A stretch of DNA of 64,000 nt, taken from positions 18,506,629 through 18,570,628 of the forward strand of contig CM028910.1 in assembly GCA_016801845.1 (NCBI GenBank). Reading direction: 5' to 3'. The translations under genes and the position numbers were made by a program. Position 1 is the stretch's first letter; each line of letters starts with the position of its first letter. The DNA comes from Polydactylus sextarius (Eukaryota > Chordata > Actinopteri > Polynemidae). Of this stretch, positions 35,810 to 48,445 are shown in pieces. Below the pieces are notes generated by a model. That model saw only the letters and a list, made by a program, of their open reading frames with translations, was not told where the DNA came from and searched no databases.

Positions 35810-38620
35810 CCGAAGGCCAAAACTTTTGGGTTTCTGGATCTAATTCCACACATTCACCTTATTACACTTAGACACAGATACACTTATTACACTCTACAAA
35901 AACTAACCCTGACTCCTAAAAATAATACGTATATACAATTACACTGCAACAGCAAATTTGCTTTGAAGGAAATATGATTGTGTACTTTTGTATTAGACAA
36001 GACACAGTTGTCTATACTGAGGGAGAGACTGTGTAGTCGTAGCTACTTTGTACTAACTTTAACCAAAGTGCTGCTGTTTTAAAGAAACCGAGAGCTTCCC
36101 TAAATATTTCCAGGCGTCCTCTTCATGACATACAATGTACATAGGTCAGATTCTGTGTCGTGAGTCATGTTCATGCACAACTTTCTAAGAATTAATGTGC
36201 TCAAAATAAATTATGTCGGTTTCATTTTGTTTGTGAAGAAAATCCTTCACACAAATTAATGCCCTGAAAGGCCTGAAAGAGGAGCTTGTCAGTAAAACAT
36301 AGACAGCATCCTTTAGTCCGGCAGCTGAGCTCTGAATAATGCAAGGTCATGGACTCCATCAAAACCAGCCTTAATTGTGATTTTTTTTTTTCTTCTGATT
36401 TGGCTGTAAGTGGGTTCGCAGAAGGCAGCTGGAATCCTTTTTTGAAATGACTAGGAGGCAAAATCAATCGTCCTCCACTTACAGGACAGGGCGGGGTAAA
36501 TATGTGCAGGTACGGTTGACTACAATGTGACTGTGTGAAATTTCATGTGTAAGCATACCTGCAATTATGTGTATGTGTATGTGTGAACTTTACTTTGGAT
36601 GCATGTCAGATGCATTGTGTGCCTGTGCTTGCCCGCGGTATAGATAGAGGCACCACTGTGTCTATCTGTCATAACAATTAAAGGACATGAAGATGCTTTT
36701 CACAAGATGCACCCCCCCCCCGTTTTTTTCTTTTTTTAATTCACATCACCTTGTACTTGCCACCAAGCAATCCCTCGGCATGCTTTCTGCTGACTGGCTA
36801 CTTCTCTGTGCAGCGGTGGATAAAGAAAGGGAGGAAAAAATGAGAGAGAAAAAAAGGAAAAATCAGTCCACTGAGAAGTTTATGTCCTCCCTCTGCTCCT
36901 CCAACTCACAGATTGCTGCCCCTCATTTCCTCGCATGTGCAAGCAACTGAGCTTTATAGGTGGTATAATACGTGTATGCCAGAGAGCTGTGGCCTTTTAA
37001 AAGACAAATGACTCATGGTATGTGGCAGATGTGATAATGTCTATAACCAAGGGAACAAACTGGAGTGTTTCCCCCATTTCTGCAGAAATCTAGGGGGAAA
37101 CACAGCTGCAATGCAACTTCCCTATTACACCCACTGGAAATGTGACTGAGGCTTGGTAGTCAAAGAGGGAGTTGAGTTGAAGGACAGGAACAGTAGAGGG
37201 ACAACTATCATGGACCCCCCCCCATCATACCATGTTTGATGCTGAAGCTTTTCCCTACAGTGACACCATGATGCTGACAGCCATCAGTCCACTGGATTGT
37301 CCCAAATGAAATATCTCAATACATCAGATTTTGTGTACACACTCAAGGGCCCCAGAGGATGAATCCTACTGGCTTTTCCTCTAGCGCCATCACATGGTTA
37401 ATAGTTTTGGTTTTAGATGAAAATCATACATAAGTACTTATTGAACTGTTGTTAAATTAGGTAGAAATACTGAATGATCCCTGGCTGATGATGATGTTGG
37501 GGTAAACATCTTATCTTGTTAGAAATTATTGGCATGAAATTTGATTCCCATGTTCATTTCTTCTTCTGGACTAATTATAATAACACTTCGACATCAGTTT
37601 CATCTTTGTCCAATTCTTTGCTTTGTGACCAAATGCCTGAAAACTACTGACATTAGCCCATAAACTTAAATTACAATTTGTGTTCAGTGCCAATTAGCTT
37701 AAGTTATCATGCTAATGTGTTAATCTAAGAGGCCTGTGAAATACCATAATATTGGTATTGTCTCTGTGTTGTGCTGCTGATGATAGCATTTTCTTGCTAA
37801 GACATTGCTGTGCTTCAGTGGTATTGCATTACTACAAGCAAGGCAAACATCAATAAGAAGTTGGAACAATATCTCTGCTTACATCTCAGAACAGTGTGTT
37901 ATCCCATAAATTATCTGATATTGCCTGTCCACATTCATCTTGTAATTTATTGCCCATTTGTGGTTGCAGTGGGCTATTGTTTCTAGAAGCTAGGTTGACT
38001 ACCAACAATTGTATCTGTTCTTTCTCTCATTTTTGTTGGTGTGGCTTTGTCCCATTAATCCTTGGATCTTTGACAGGTGATAAGCTATAGCCACAAGTGT
38101 GCTCATCAAGCTGTCCTTGACTCAGCTTCCTGAAATCAGTACTGCTCCACATACATTATGCATGTGTGTAAAGTGTACATGTGCTTTGGAATTACTTTGA
38201 TGGCCTTTTCTTATAAGTGTTAAGAGGGAGCAGTGGCAAGTAAATGAGCACATTAGACTGTGATTTGTCATCTCTTTCTAAGGTCTGCAGCAACTTTGAG
38301 AAGTTTGAGAGAACAGTTTATTACACAAGTACCACCGCTCTTTTCAGGGATAGATCAGTGTAGAGGCTGGTGTAATGTACGTAGATAGAAATCAGGTGTG
38401 TGAGACTGTCAACTACTGCTGGGAGTTTAAATTTAGTTGTTGCTGTGAATTTAATCATGCAACATGGGTGCATTTTAGGTTGTTTGTCAGTAAAGAAATG
38501 TTACGTTGCCTCGTGATGGCACAGTAAAGGTTATCATAGAATATCACACAATTGATATTTGGATATTTTTCCTCTATACATACATATATTTATTGACAGT
38601 TCAAATACTTCTCCACCTAA
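35810..38620. other. Non-coding DNA, possible conserved blocks
   Basis: 36230-36480 is non-repetitive and less AT-rich. C9-10 runs occur near 36712 and 37216. 36825-36865 is purine-rich. No gene or transposon is recognised. Confidence 0.5.
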
Positions 38621-38710
38621 GAAAGAGAAAGGTCCAGTCAGAGTGCAGCAGAAAGAGAAAGGTCCAGTCAGAGTGCAGCAGAAAGAGAAAGGTCCAGTCA
38701 GAGTGCAGCA
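38621..38710 (+). repeat. 30-bp minisatellite, three perfect units
   Basis: Units 38621-38650, 38651-38680 and 38681-38710 are identical. Because 30 is divisible by three, two plus-strand frames stay open across it (peptide units KEKGPVRVQQ and RKRKVQSECS), inside ORFs 38559-38789 and 38506-38880. No known protein repeat matches, and the flanks do not look coding. Confidence 0.95.
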
Positions 38711-41700
38711 GGATGCAGGAGAGACACTTTCAGCACAGGAAAGACAAGTCGCACAAAACCATGCAGCACAAAACAGGCCTCAAATCTAAGAGAGATTTGC
38801 TGATTTGCCACTACTACTGTTATGAAAAAGTATGTTGTAGTCTGCTCCATATAGTTCTCATTGGCGTAGTAAACAGCTGAATTGCACAGTGAGCTGGTGG
38901 TTTAGGGGGAGGGATTGGTTGTTTGGGCTCTTCTAGCCTTTCTGTAAAAGCCCCACGCCACTTCTCTGCCTATTGAAATGAATTGAGCACAGGGTCCTGT
39001 TCTTTCACTTTTTCAAAATATAATCAAATAGGCAGATGGAGCATTCCCACCAGCCATTTAAAAAAGGAAAACCCTGTATGTCTAATCTGACATTTTAAGT
39101 AGACAGAGGACTGATAACAGCCTGGCAATTAACTATCAAAAGTCACTCAACATTCAAAACAGTCAAGATCTGATGTTTAACTGTGTGAAAGTCAAGCAGG
39201 GCATTAGATTAAAAAATCATTTGTGCGTGCTTAACAGACACAGAGACATAATCCTGGCCCAAGGGATTTCAGTCCTTCAGCATCGTATTGACATATACGT
39301 TCACAATCATCTACCTGTGTTTGCCAAGAAAACCCTCAATTGACATCAGAAACCGAGTACAGTGAATGCAGGGATCATGATAATGCAAACACTTATGAGG
39401 AAAATAATGAGCAGTAAATAGAGATCCCCACTGAGAGAAGAATTACAATTCAGTATCACAAGTACAGGCTGATCGAGCTGTCGCTTTCCACTACATTACA
39501 GCTCTCACCTCACCACAGGAGAGACACTTGAAACATGATTTGACTCCAGTGGTGTTTTCTTTATTTAGCCAGCAGCAGTTGATGTTTGAGTTACAAGAGA
39601 TTTAATAGTTTATCGAGGCTTGCAATCTTTTCATTAGGTATGACAATGAGACAACTAGCAAGGCAGAGATGAAAAATAATTATGATAATAATTGAGGACA
39701 GACATCTGAATAAGTTTAAAAGTTACTTAACAGTTTTCACAGTATCTACAATTGCTGCTGTTAGTGACAAATAACGCTCATAATAGCCAAAGTTTAATCA
39801 GTTGATTGAGGCACTAAATGAGTCCAAATCAAACTAGTTGAGCACGGTAATGTTTTATTGAGTGTGCTAACATCAAGTATAATATTTGATTAAAGCACAT
39901 ATCAAACAGCGTGAAGTGTGATGACCTCTCATCATTTTATATCTTCATATCTTAACATAGGGTTTGTTTTTTTTTTTTTTTTTTTTTTTGATGAAATACT
40001 CTATACTGATAAGGATGTATTATCCTCATCAGTTCAGTTTGTATTCAAACATATATTTTGTACCAAATTTAGAAGTTGCCCTTGTCCTCTGGACAGTTAC
40101 TGTGGTCAGCAGATAAAACATTATCGTTTCCTGTTTTGCTCACAGCTGTCCCAGAGGGCATGTTCAGCACCACTGGTGGAAAATGTGGTGGTGATGTAGT
40201 GCCAAGGCTGATTATTCACAGTCACACTTCAACGGCTCTCCTTGCTAAGTGAGAGCGATCACATCAATATCACATCCTCCAGGTTGTCGATATGCCCCTC
40301 TCTTCTTACGCCTCAGGTAAAACATGTTACAAAACTGCTTCAACAAAACATGGCAGAATAAATGATTTTAATAATTAGCTTAATTAATCTCATTAAAGAA
40401 AATAGACAGGTTTGGTATTAATCACAATTTGGACATGCAGAAGAGATGAGCAGTGAGATGTTGAGTCAAACCTCAACCTCAAAACTGTACAAATGTGCTT
40501 TTGGGAAACCTCTAATGTTTGATTAGACCTAGTTAATTTTTTATGAGGGAAATACTTAATCACAAAAACCAAAAAAAGATGATCTAGAGTACTGGAGAGC
40601 TTACTGACTTTCAGTTCTTGTTAAGCTTGATATATCTATGGCAACAATAACACAGCAGCTTTTCATTGTCTGACTGTCTAACAATACCATTTGTTAAAAG
40701 AACTTTGCATTAAACTATGTTGTACCAACATATTTCTATTTGAAAGAAGAAAACACCAAGTCAATATCTATAATATTACAGCAAGAACTGCAGTTATAAT
40801 CAGCGACCTGAGTGAATAAGTTTAAGAATATATTCTAGAAGTTACATATGGTTTATATCCTATTATATCTGTTCCAAAACCAGCACAGCTTTTCGTGTTT
40901 GATTCCTTGAACCACAACACCTGTGGCTGGTATTTGGCAGCTGTGAAAAAGTTCTGATGTTGAACTCTGAGCCAACTCAGAGACGTCACAGTGTTTTGCT
41001 CTTTTTGTCAGCCTGTATAAGCAGTGCCTACAGCATCTGCTGGTGACTGCTGATGCAGGAATTATATTTTGGCAAAGACGAATTTAAACTTTTTGCAGGA
41101 CTCACAGAAAAGCTGAGAAACACATATGTGTGTCACTGCAAATCATGCAAGCATAAGTATAGAGCGAGTATAAAACAACACCACCCATTAATCCAAACTA
41201 ATTTAGTATTTACATGGATAATGTCTAAAGGTGTCTGTAACACACAGGATATGTGTGTCAACATACAGGTATGTTGCACATGTTGGATGAGAAAGGAGGG
41301 TGTTCTCAATCCCTCATTCTGACTTCATGTGGTCCAGTGAATAAGTAGAAGAACTGGTTATACAAGTTACTAAATGTCAGAAAGAAGTCTAGTTCTCATT
41401 ATCCAGCAGGTTAAGAAATTTTTCAGATTTTTTTTTCTTTGTTTTTTACAGTGTAGATCCTGATGTGGACAATGCCCCCTGTAGCACGTCCACCAGATCA
41501 TCTTCAGCTCCTGTTGTTCAGCTCCACTGAAGCACAAACAATGCTCTTGGTGCAAAGATGTTTTTAGAGGGTAGAAAAAAATGAGTCCCTGCTGCTGTGT
41601 TGCTCGCAGCAGATGGAGACAAGAACAAACCTGACACGGACACATTTAGCACCAGGTAAAATGAGGATGATGCTGACATCATGTCACAGCAGCAGTGAAA

Positions 41701-41776
41701 GCCATTAATGGTGCTTGCTTGTTATATACTGTGTTTCTTGTCCCACGGGTCCAGTGTCCTCAACTGTTTCTGAATA

Positions 41777-41807
<31 letters not shown>

Positions 41808-43616
41808 CTGCTTTATTGTTCTTAAATGAGTATAAAGAGGACGAAAATCAAATTAATTTTTTTTATTTTCTGCCACTGTGAAAAAATCTATTTCAAATGT
41901 CATTTCCACTTTGGAAGATCAATCAATTCTTTATTTATTTTTACATTTGGGTTTTGAGAGAACAAATGTATTCATTGAAATCATTTTATTATCCATTAAA
42001 TTTTATCTTCTAGTCCCACCTACGCATGATTGTTATTTTTTCAGTTCAAGTACAATTAAAGTTTTTGGTTGGTAATACGTTGTTGGTAATACTCTACTAT
42101 AGCTATAGTCCATTACCAAGGCGCTCATGTGCTTATGATCTAATAAATTAAGTTGATATCGACATATCATAATTTACTGTAATTACTCATGCGTTTATAT
42201 GAAACACTACGAAGACTTCATATGTGTTTTGTAGAAACCAAAAACAGTTTTGTAATGTATGTAATTATACTTTTGTAATGTAATGTTTATAGTCAGTAAA
42301 ATTTTATAATTAGAAGTTGAGCTTTAAAAGAGGAATGAGCTTGACATTCTTCAAGAAATCTACTAAATCTTGGGGAAAAAAATGCCCTAAATTTTGGAAA
42401 ATAAACAAAACCGTTTTTGACAGAATCAGGAAAAGTGGTTCATTAAAAATACACACAAAATGTCGAACAACTAAGAAAACAGACCTATTTTTTGTGGCAG
42501 ATTTTTAAACGTGTTGTAACTGGAAAAAAAAAAAAAAAAAAAAAACATTGTTGTAATTAATACTATTAAAGATTAAACAGTAAAAAACAAAACAGTGTCC
42601 CAGTAAACTTTAGCAATGAGCAACAACTCACAACATCACCAGTCTGGAACACTTTTTCATTAGTGATGAATTATATCACAGGTGTGAAGTGTGAAGAAAA
42701 TGGCTGCTGCTCAGAACAAGTGAAATGAGAATATATTTATTTGATTTTCCATTGACACTATAGAAATTACTGTAATAGAAATTAATAATAGAAAAATAGA
42801 ATAATAGATTGTTTTTCTTTTGCTTACTGCCACATGTTACTCTGTAACAACAACAATAAAAAAGGCTCAGTTGATGACATGCTGGCTGTTGACCTCAAGA
42901 CTGCAACTAAAGCACTTAGACAGTTCCACCAAAAAGACACAAAGGTTTTTCAAATCTACTCCAAGTCTAAGTATTTGTGTTTCCTGTGTTTTTGTTCTTT
43001 TGTCTATCACACATTGTTCTGTACCCTGTCAACAGTTGGCCATTGACTAAATCACCCTAATTTTTACACCTGTCTCTATTTAATTAATCATATTTACTTG
43101 CAATATTAAAACATTACCTCTTATTATTTTTGTTTGTTCTCAGCTGCACGTGATGAACACCAAATGTGTTGAAATGACTGTTCGAATGTATTAAGGTGGC
43201 TCACACATGCACAACAAGTTGAAATGATTTGCATTTTTATATTAATATTTCCATAATGAATTCTCTCTACATGTAAAAAAATTCATGTGCACATCATTTT
43301 TAACGCAGCTCTTTTTACAGTACATGCACATTAACTTGCTTAGATTTCATTGTGTGTTGAGGGGTCAAACAGGTGGTTTCCAACAGATTATTACTGGACT
43401 AATTAAACCTGAAACAAAATGATTTAACAAAACAAAGTACTTTGTGGTAATTACCTTAAAGTTAAGGTAAAGTGTGTAACTTTGATGAGCCAGCTGCCCC
43501 TGTTCTTTATTCTAAATAAACTGCTATACATGCTTTAAAAAAATAAGGAATATTTGGCTGTTGCACGCAGTTTTCAGGCAGAGGCTTCAGGCACAAAAAT
43601 AGTATGAGAAAACTGT
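38711..43616. other. Long non-coding stretch with simple repeats
   Basis: Contains T23 at 39967-39989, (TG)n at 41779-41807 and A22 at 42524-42545. 41440-41640 is a less AT-rich block overlapping a 91-codon minus-strand ORF with Cys-rich but unrecognised content. 40190-40318 contains a short open segment ending CAG|GTA, rejected for lack of other support. No gene. Confidence 0.5.
41779..41807. repeat. (TG)n microsatellite
   Basis: A pure TG run of about 14 units. Confidence 0.97.
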
Positions 43617-43668
43617 TTTTTTTTTTTTTTTTGGCTGCACATTTCAAACCCCAAAAACTTTGCTGCAG

Positions 43669-43790
43669 ATGATCTCATTAGTGTCTTGGCAACTCGTGGG
43701 ACAAATTGTCCAGATAAGTCGATCCACGATGTCGAGGAGAGGCTCCGTGAAGCATCACTAGACATTTTAAAAGGCTCCCGTCTCATCCGG
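43669..43790 (+). CDS. Candidate internal exon, protein unknown
   Basis: A 122-bp segment is framed by convincing splice signals: upstream a 16-base T run and CTTTGCTGCAG ending at 43668, downstream CATCCGG|GTGAGT at 43791. One frame is open through it and beyond on both sides. It would add about 40 codons: two bases completing an Asp codon, then DLISVLATRG, TNCPDKSIHDVEERL and REASLDILKGSRLIR. The SIHDVEERLREASLDIL part looks like an amphipathic helix. The composition is richer in GC and CpG than the surrounding sequence. I do not recognise the protein, no neighbouring exon was found, and the opposite strand is also open here, so a conserved non-coding element remains as likely as an exon. 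Confidence 0.25.
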
Positions 43791-44016
43791 GTGAGTGCCC
43801 CGACAAATAGGGAGGAGAAGTACGACAGGGGAAAGAGATGGAGGTGAAGACAGAGGTGGCAGAGGAAGGGGAATCACCCGGGCGGAATGGAAACCCTGTC
43901 GAATGTTAATGAGCAGAAAGATAATGTTTTAGCTCCAAATGCGACCCTGTCACTATCTGGAACCCTGGCAAGAGGGATTATAGAAGGAGTAGTATGTCAA
44001 GATAGTGAAGTTTATG

Positions 44017-44025
44017 GTGTGTGTG

Positions 44026-44055
<30 letters not shown>
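44017..44055. repeat. (TG)n microsatellite
   Basis: A TG run with one TT interruption at about 44026. Confidence 0.97.
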
Positions 44056-44056
<1 letters not shown>

Positions 44057-44195
44057 GGGCACTGAACTTACTCACACTGCATATGTGCTTTTGTACAAGT
44101 TATATTCAAATGGTTGACTCTTATCCAGTTTGACTTTAAATGATAAAAGCAATGCAAAAATATTCTGATGAACATAAATGACATGACTCCTGTAA

Positions 44196-44225
44196 TTTCA
44201 TTTACTTTCATTTACTTTCATTTAA
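44196..44225. repeat. 10-bp minisatellite, three units
   Basis: TTTCATTTAC repeated three times, the last unit with one change. Confidence 0.9.
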
Positions 44226-44700
44226 TTTCCAAAAGATCACCTGACTGGGTGCAGCCAGTTCTGTCGGTACTGTTTTATGTTTCACTACATTTCTGCACTT
44301 CCAGTTAGCTGCAGTAAATTCAACCAACATGCTCGTGCACACTCAGATTAACCTGACAGCAATAATACAACACGCCTGCCATATTTTGTTTTCACTGCAC
44401 CTGATGCATTGTAGCAAACACAGGTGGACATTGTGTTCCGAAGCATTAATACTGTTGTTGTCCTTTGTCTACTGCTGTTGATTTGTTATTTCAGAGATTT
44501 CATTAGCTTTGTTCAGTCAGGATTGGAGGTTTTGCAGCTGTGACACAAATCCTAGCGACGCCTGGCTGTTCACTGGAGAATTAACTGTGTGCAAATAACC
44601 CAGGGACGACGGAGAACAGCGATAGCTGAAAAAGTCTGAGGAGGTGTAGTTAATCGACGTGCAAATTAATAAATGATAATTAGAATAATTAATGGGTGTT

Positions 44701-44958
44701 ACAGTTGTTAGTTAGCACCGTCGCCTCACAGCAGCAAGGTGGAGACGTGTTTTCTATCAGTTCTCCAGTTTCCTCCCATAGTTCCAAAGCATTGCAGGAC
44801 AAGGTAAATAGTGCCTCTAACTTTTCCATAGACGTGTATGTGAGTGTATATGTTTGTTATTCTATATGTAAGCTCTGTGATATGCTCACATCCTGTTCAG
44901 GATGATGATGCCATATTTAACTGGGCATTACTCCAGTGATATGGATTATGGATGGATT
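44701..44958 (+). mobile_element. V-SINE/DANA-like SINE, nearly full length
   Basis: Begins with the tRNA-like head phrase GTTAGCACCGTCGCCTCACA (44712), then AGCAGCAAGGT. CAGTTTCCTCCCATAGTTCC at 44767, then AAAGCATTGCAGG, is the conserved central box. GTATGTGAGTG, ATCCTGTTCAGGATG at about 44891 and the tail GGATTATGGATGG complete the element. It is older than a typical consensus match but recognisable end to end. It is in the same family and orientation as 2010-2240. Confidence 0.8.
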
Positions 44959-45289
44959 ATAATTAACAGGGTGGAGGGAGTATTCAGACAGTTTTGTTAA
45001 AGCAAAATACTCGATAGAAAAGGAGCAAAATTGCTCGCCTTAGCATTATATCATTATACACTAGATTATTAATACCAATTGATTATTTTGTACGCAGCAT
45101 TTTCCAATTTGTAGCAGGCCTGTTTATGTAAATAAATTAGTCAAACTTAAATTAATATTTGTAGCCTGAAGAGTTCAAGACAGACATGTTACCCGGGATG
45201 TAATGGAGGATTTTTCAAACATGTTGTTTGATTGCAGTTCTCAGTCATTATTGGGTGAAGCGGTTTCTGTATCCTGAGATTCTACAGTG
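44959..45289. other. Short non-coding spacer
   Basis: AT-rich, nothing recognised. Confidence 0.6.
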
Positions 45290-45690
45290 GAAATTGATCA
45301 TCAGTTGAATGATAATTTTCCTTGTCTTTTGATTCTTATACGTGATAGAAAGATTAATTTTGTATTCCATGACCTTCCACACACAAGCTGGCGCCCTGAT
45401 TATTTGGCATTCATCGTGGGTAACTGCATCACATTCCTTGGAGATACCTTGAAGAGACTCTGTGGTTGATAAGCTGTTAAGTTATTTGTCAGTCTCTTAA
45501 TATCATGTCGTGGATCTTGTCAATGGTCTCCTGTGTGGTGATGGCAGCCTTCCAGGACCGACGTTATCTTTCAGGCATCTTCATCTCAACCATGTTTGTG
45601 AATCTAGCAGCCAACCTCTTCACCATGCTGTTAGAAGGGTCAGGCTCACCGGTGCTCATGGTGTTGACACCATGTCCTCCTGGACTTCCT
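45290..45690 (-). mobile_element. Decayed mariner-like transposase fragment
   Basis: On the minus strand, 45560-45500 translates to KAAITTQETIDKIHDMILRD, which resembles the linker and second helix-turn-helix start of mariner transposases (typically 'TATTEENIDKIHDMVLEDRR'). In another frame 45450-45370 gives ISKECDAVTHDECQ, comparable to 'ISKERVGHIVHEYLG'. A frameshift and stops separate the two pieces. No catalytic DD(34)D region and no terminal repeats are seen. The identification rests on these two short matches in the right order and spacing. Confidence 0.4.
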
Positions 45691-45975
45691 AGTGTGATAA
45701 ATCAACAACAAACTGCAGCCATGACTCAAATAACCCCCCAATATATATACAGAAACAAAAAGGAAGAGTGAGTAAGAGAAAGACAGATTTAAACTGTAGA
45801 CAGAAATATTTACACTAAGCTGTGTGAGACCAGGAAATTACAACCTTGCAGAATAATTAGTGATAACAATGGTTATAAATGATCCTTATAAGTCTGCAAT
45901 AAATAGTATCAATCTTTGCACAAGAAGGCAGAAGTGGTTCATGAGCGCTCCTTCAACATGGAGCAAAGGGTAAAA

Positions 45976-46008
45976 TGTGTGTGTGTGTGTGTGTGTGTTT
46001 GTGTGTGT
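45976..46008. repeat. (TG)n microsatellite, one interruption
   Basis: A TG run interrupted once by TTT. Confidence 0.97.
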
Positions 46009-46116
46009 AACAGGTAATAGCAGGAGCCAGAGAACCGACTATTTGGAGTTATTTTTGCCAACCAATTTTAGCCATCCACAGAGCAACAATTCCAACTTCA
46101 TAAAACACTGATCCTC

Positions 46117-46345
46117 CAGAGACGCAGAGAGAGGGAGAGAGAAAGAAAGAGAATGAGAAACTTGGGTGGAGACAGTGAGGGAGAAACAGGAGGAAAAACA
46201 GAAAGGCAGCAGAGGAGGAATAACAGAGAGATTTGATAGAAAGATGCGTTCACTGGGGGATTGGATACATGGAAGCTGCACAGAAAATGAGAAGATGGAA
46301 AACCGGACAAAAGCACGCATAAACAGAAAAGAGACAATTTCTGAG
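46117..46345 (+). repeat. Purine-strand (GA-rich) tract
   Basis: Irregular GAGA/GGAAA-rich plus strand like that at 28908-29190. ORFs on both strands here (106, 94 and 65 codons) are compositional artefacts. Confidence 0.75.
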
Positions 46346-46483
46346 AATTGTACAGACATCTAATCAATTTGATTTGCCTCATTCTCAGCTCAAACAGTCA
46401 CACACACACACACCATGGGAATGACAGCAGGGTACATTATGAATACTGTAATCAAAGGAAACGTCTCAGATGGCTCTCTATCC

Positions 46484-46550
46484 CTCCCTCTCTCTCTCCC
46501 TCTCTCCTCTTCCCCCTCTCCCTCCCTCCCTGCTGCTCTCCCTCGTTCTC
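46484..46550. repeat. CT-rich tract
   Basis: CCCTCC/CTCTCT-rich plus strand, a decayed pyrimidine microsatellite. Confidence 0.85.
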
Positions 46551-47337
46551 ACACACAAACATACACACAAGCCCTGACGCTCCGATTTATTGATGAAATG
46601 AAAATCAAGGCTGCTAAAAGAACAAATTAGAGGGTTGGAGAAGGAACGCTACCCCTCAGGGCGAGGGGACTTCAATTACAATGGAGAGCTGTGTTTGGCA
46701 AAAACAAAATAAATAAATAATCATAATCGTAATTCAGAAAATATAAAATAAAAATTGTCTGTTGGATTTTCTACTCGCTTCTCCACAAGAATCAATTTGT
46801 CATATTCGGGGACGTACGTATATGAGAAGCAATCTATTTCACACTGAAAGAATTACTCATTTCCAATTTTCCTTGTTGACATTTGAGCCCTAGGGGTGGG
46901 GGCACTGTTTGTTCGTGTGTTTGTGTGTATATGTGTGTACATAGCTACAGTGTTGGGAACTTAACCTCCCTTGCTCAAACCATTCTCTAGTTCTATTTTC
47001 TTTTCTTTTTTTTCTCTTGCTCCTTTTGATGATAGATCAACATACTCTCTCTTGAACATGCGCTCTCTTCCCCTTTCTGTGCCCACCACATTCCAGCAGA
47101 CAGCAGTATAACACAGTCAGTTGTAGTAAGTACTGTAGGTTTGTGTGTTTGTTAAAAACGTGCAAAATACAGTGTTCACTAAATGCTAAAAAGCAGTCAG
47201 TCTTTTCTACACTTTTGCTGTTAAAACACTTTTTATATCTATTACATTAAACATCTGTGGAGAAAAGTTTGTTCCAACACAATTAAGTTGAAATGTGGAC
47301 ATTTAAAATAAAATAAATAAATAAAATTGTCCAAATC
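46551..47337. other. Non-coding DNA before a Tc1-like relic
   Basis: 46620-46710 is a non-repetitive, less AT-rich block with TTCAATTACAATGG. The rest is AT-rich with a weak TG-rich phrase near 46910-46940. No gene. Confidence 0.55.
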
Positions 47338-48445
47338 TAGTGGGAAAAGAAGAGCATATGAACACTTTGGAAATACAAGATTTATTGTATTAACTGTGCA
47401 TTAAACACACAAACTAATATAAACCTTTGTTTGCCTTGACAGAGCTGAGAGAATAAGCAAATGAACTCTTGGATTTATCAATGGGTTGAATCCTATTTGG
47501 GAAATAATGACGTCCAACATGTTATACCAGGAGCTGAAGATCACACCTTAGCTTAAGGATTGTTGCACCATCTGCTGCAGGACTACTTCAGCTCAGCCAT
47601 ATTCATAAGATGTGTGGTTACAGCAACATGGCATTACAGCATCTATACTGACTTAATTAGAAAAGGGAGCTTTCTTTGACAAAAGATTTACTTTGATGTT
47701 TAGGGTCATTGTCTTGCTGCATCTCCCAACATTTTCTGAGCTTCAGCTGGAACAATCGTGCTGACTAAATCCTTTAAAATATCTTGGTAAACTTTGGAAA
47801 TCGTTTTCCCTGAGATGTTGGTGAGCTGTCTGGACCCAGAGGAAGCACAGAAGCTCTGATTCATGATACTTCCTCTTTCTCTGCTCTCGCTGTGTGCTCT
47901 TCCCACACAATTCAACCTCAGCTTCATCAGTCCACAGAACAGTTTCCCAGTAGCACGGTGAAGTGTCAATGTGCTCTTTAGTGATGGTTGTGCGTGAAGT
48001 TTCTGAGAACAGCAGCTTCCTCTGTGGTGAACACCATTCTCCATGCACCATGATCTGCTAACGGGACTCTCAAGAACAGAGATGTTCCTTTAAGCATTTA
48101 GCTGTTACTTTGTGGCTTTTTTTTTTTTTTACCTTACTGAACATCTGTGTTGTGTCATCTTAACTGATCAGCTGCTTCTAGGAAGAGTAGACACTGTATT
48201 AAATCATCTCCGTTTACAGATTCACCCGCCTCCAATCTGGCTTCACTGATGATCGTTAATTCCTGACTCCAATTAGCTTTTGTTGATGTTAGTAATCAAG
48301 GAGTTCACTTACTTATTTCAGCCTTCACTGTGCATGTTTTAATTATGTTTTCAATATCATTTTAACTTAGATGAAACTCAGACTGTGTTTTTATCCAAAT
48401 TCATACATAAATGCACATAGTGTTGTTTTTTTTCCCGCCACTGTA
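47338..48445 (-). mobile_element. Tc1-like DNA transposon relic with long IR/DR ends
   Basis: A near full-length decayed Tc1-family element, transposase on the minus strand. The outer ends match the fish family with TACAGTGGCAAGAAAAAGTA termini: left TAGTGGGAAAAGAAGAGCAT (47338), then ATGAACACTTTGG; right CCGCCACTGTA to 48445. Internal direct-repeat sites lie at 47464 (GAACTCTTGGATTTATCAAT) and about 48300 (GAGTTCACTTACTTATT). Minus-strand coding remnants give WTDEAEVELCGKSTQ (around the first catalytic Asp; family 'WTDESKIELFGRNTQ') near 47930, and in another frame GSIMNQSFCASSGSRQL and ISKVYQDILKDLV. The DNA-binding region at 48050-48200 is shortened and carries a poly(A). Frameshifts make it inactive. 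Confidence 0.88.

Noticed and set aside
38506..38880. 124-codon ORF containing a 10-residue repeat
   Set aside because: Reported only as a minisatellite. The flanks do not look coding and both plus-strand frames are open because the unit length is a multiple of three.
40190..40318. Possible exon ending CAG|GTAAAA
   Set aside because: Weak acceptor, short frame and no peptide character.
41370..41645. 91-codon Cys-containing minus-strand ORF
   Set aside because: No zinc-finger spacing or known family. Better explained as chance in a GC-richer block.
46039..46382. Overlapping 106- and 94-codon minus-strand ORFs
   Set aside because: Same artefact as above, from the GA-rich tract at 46117-46345.
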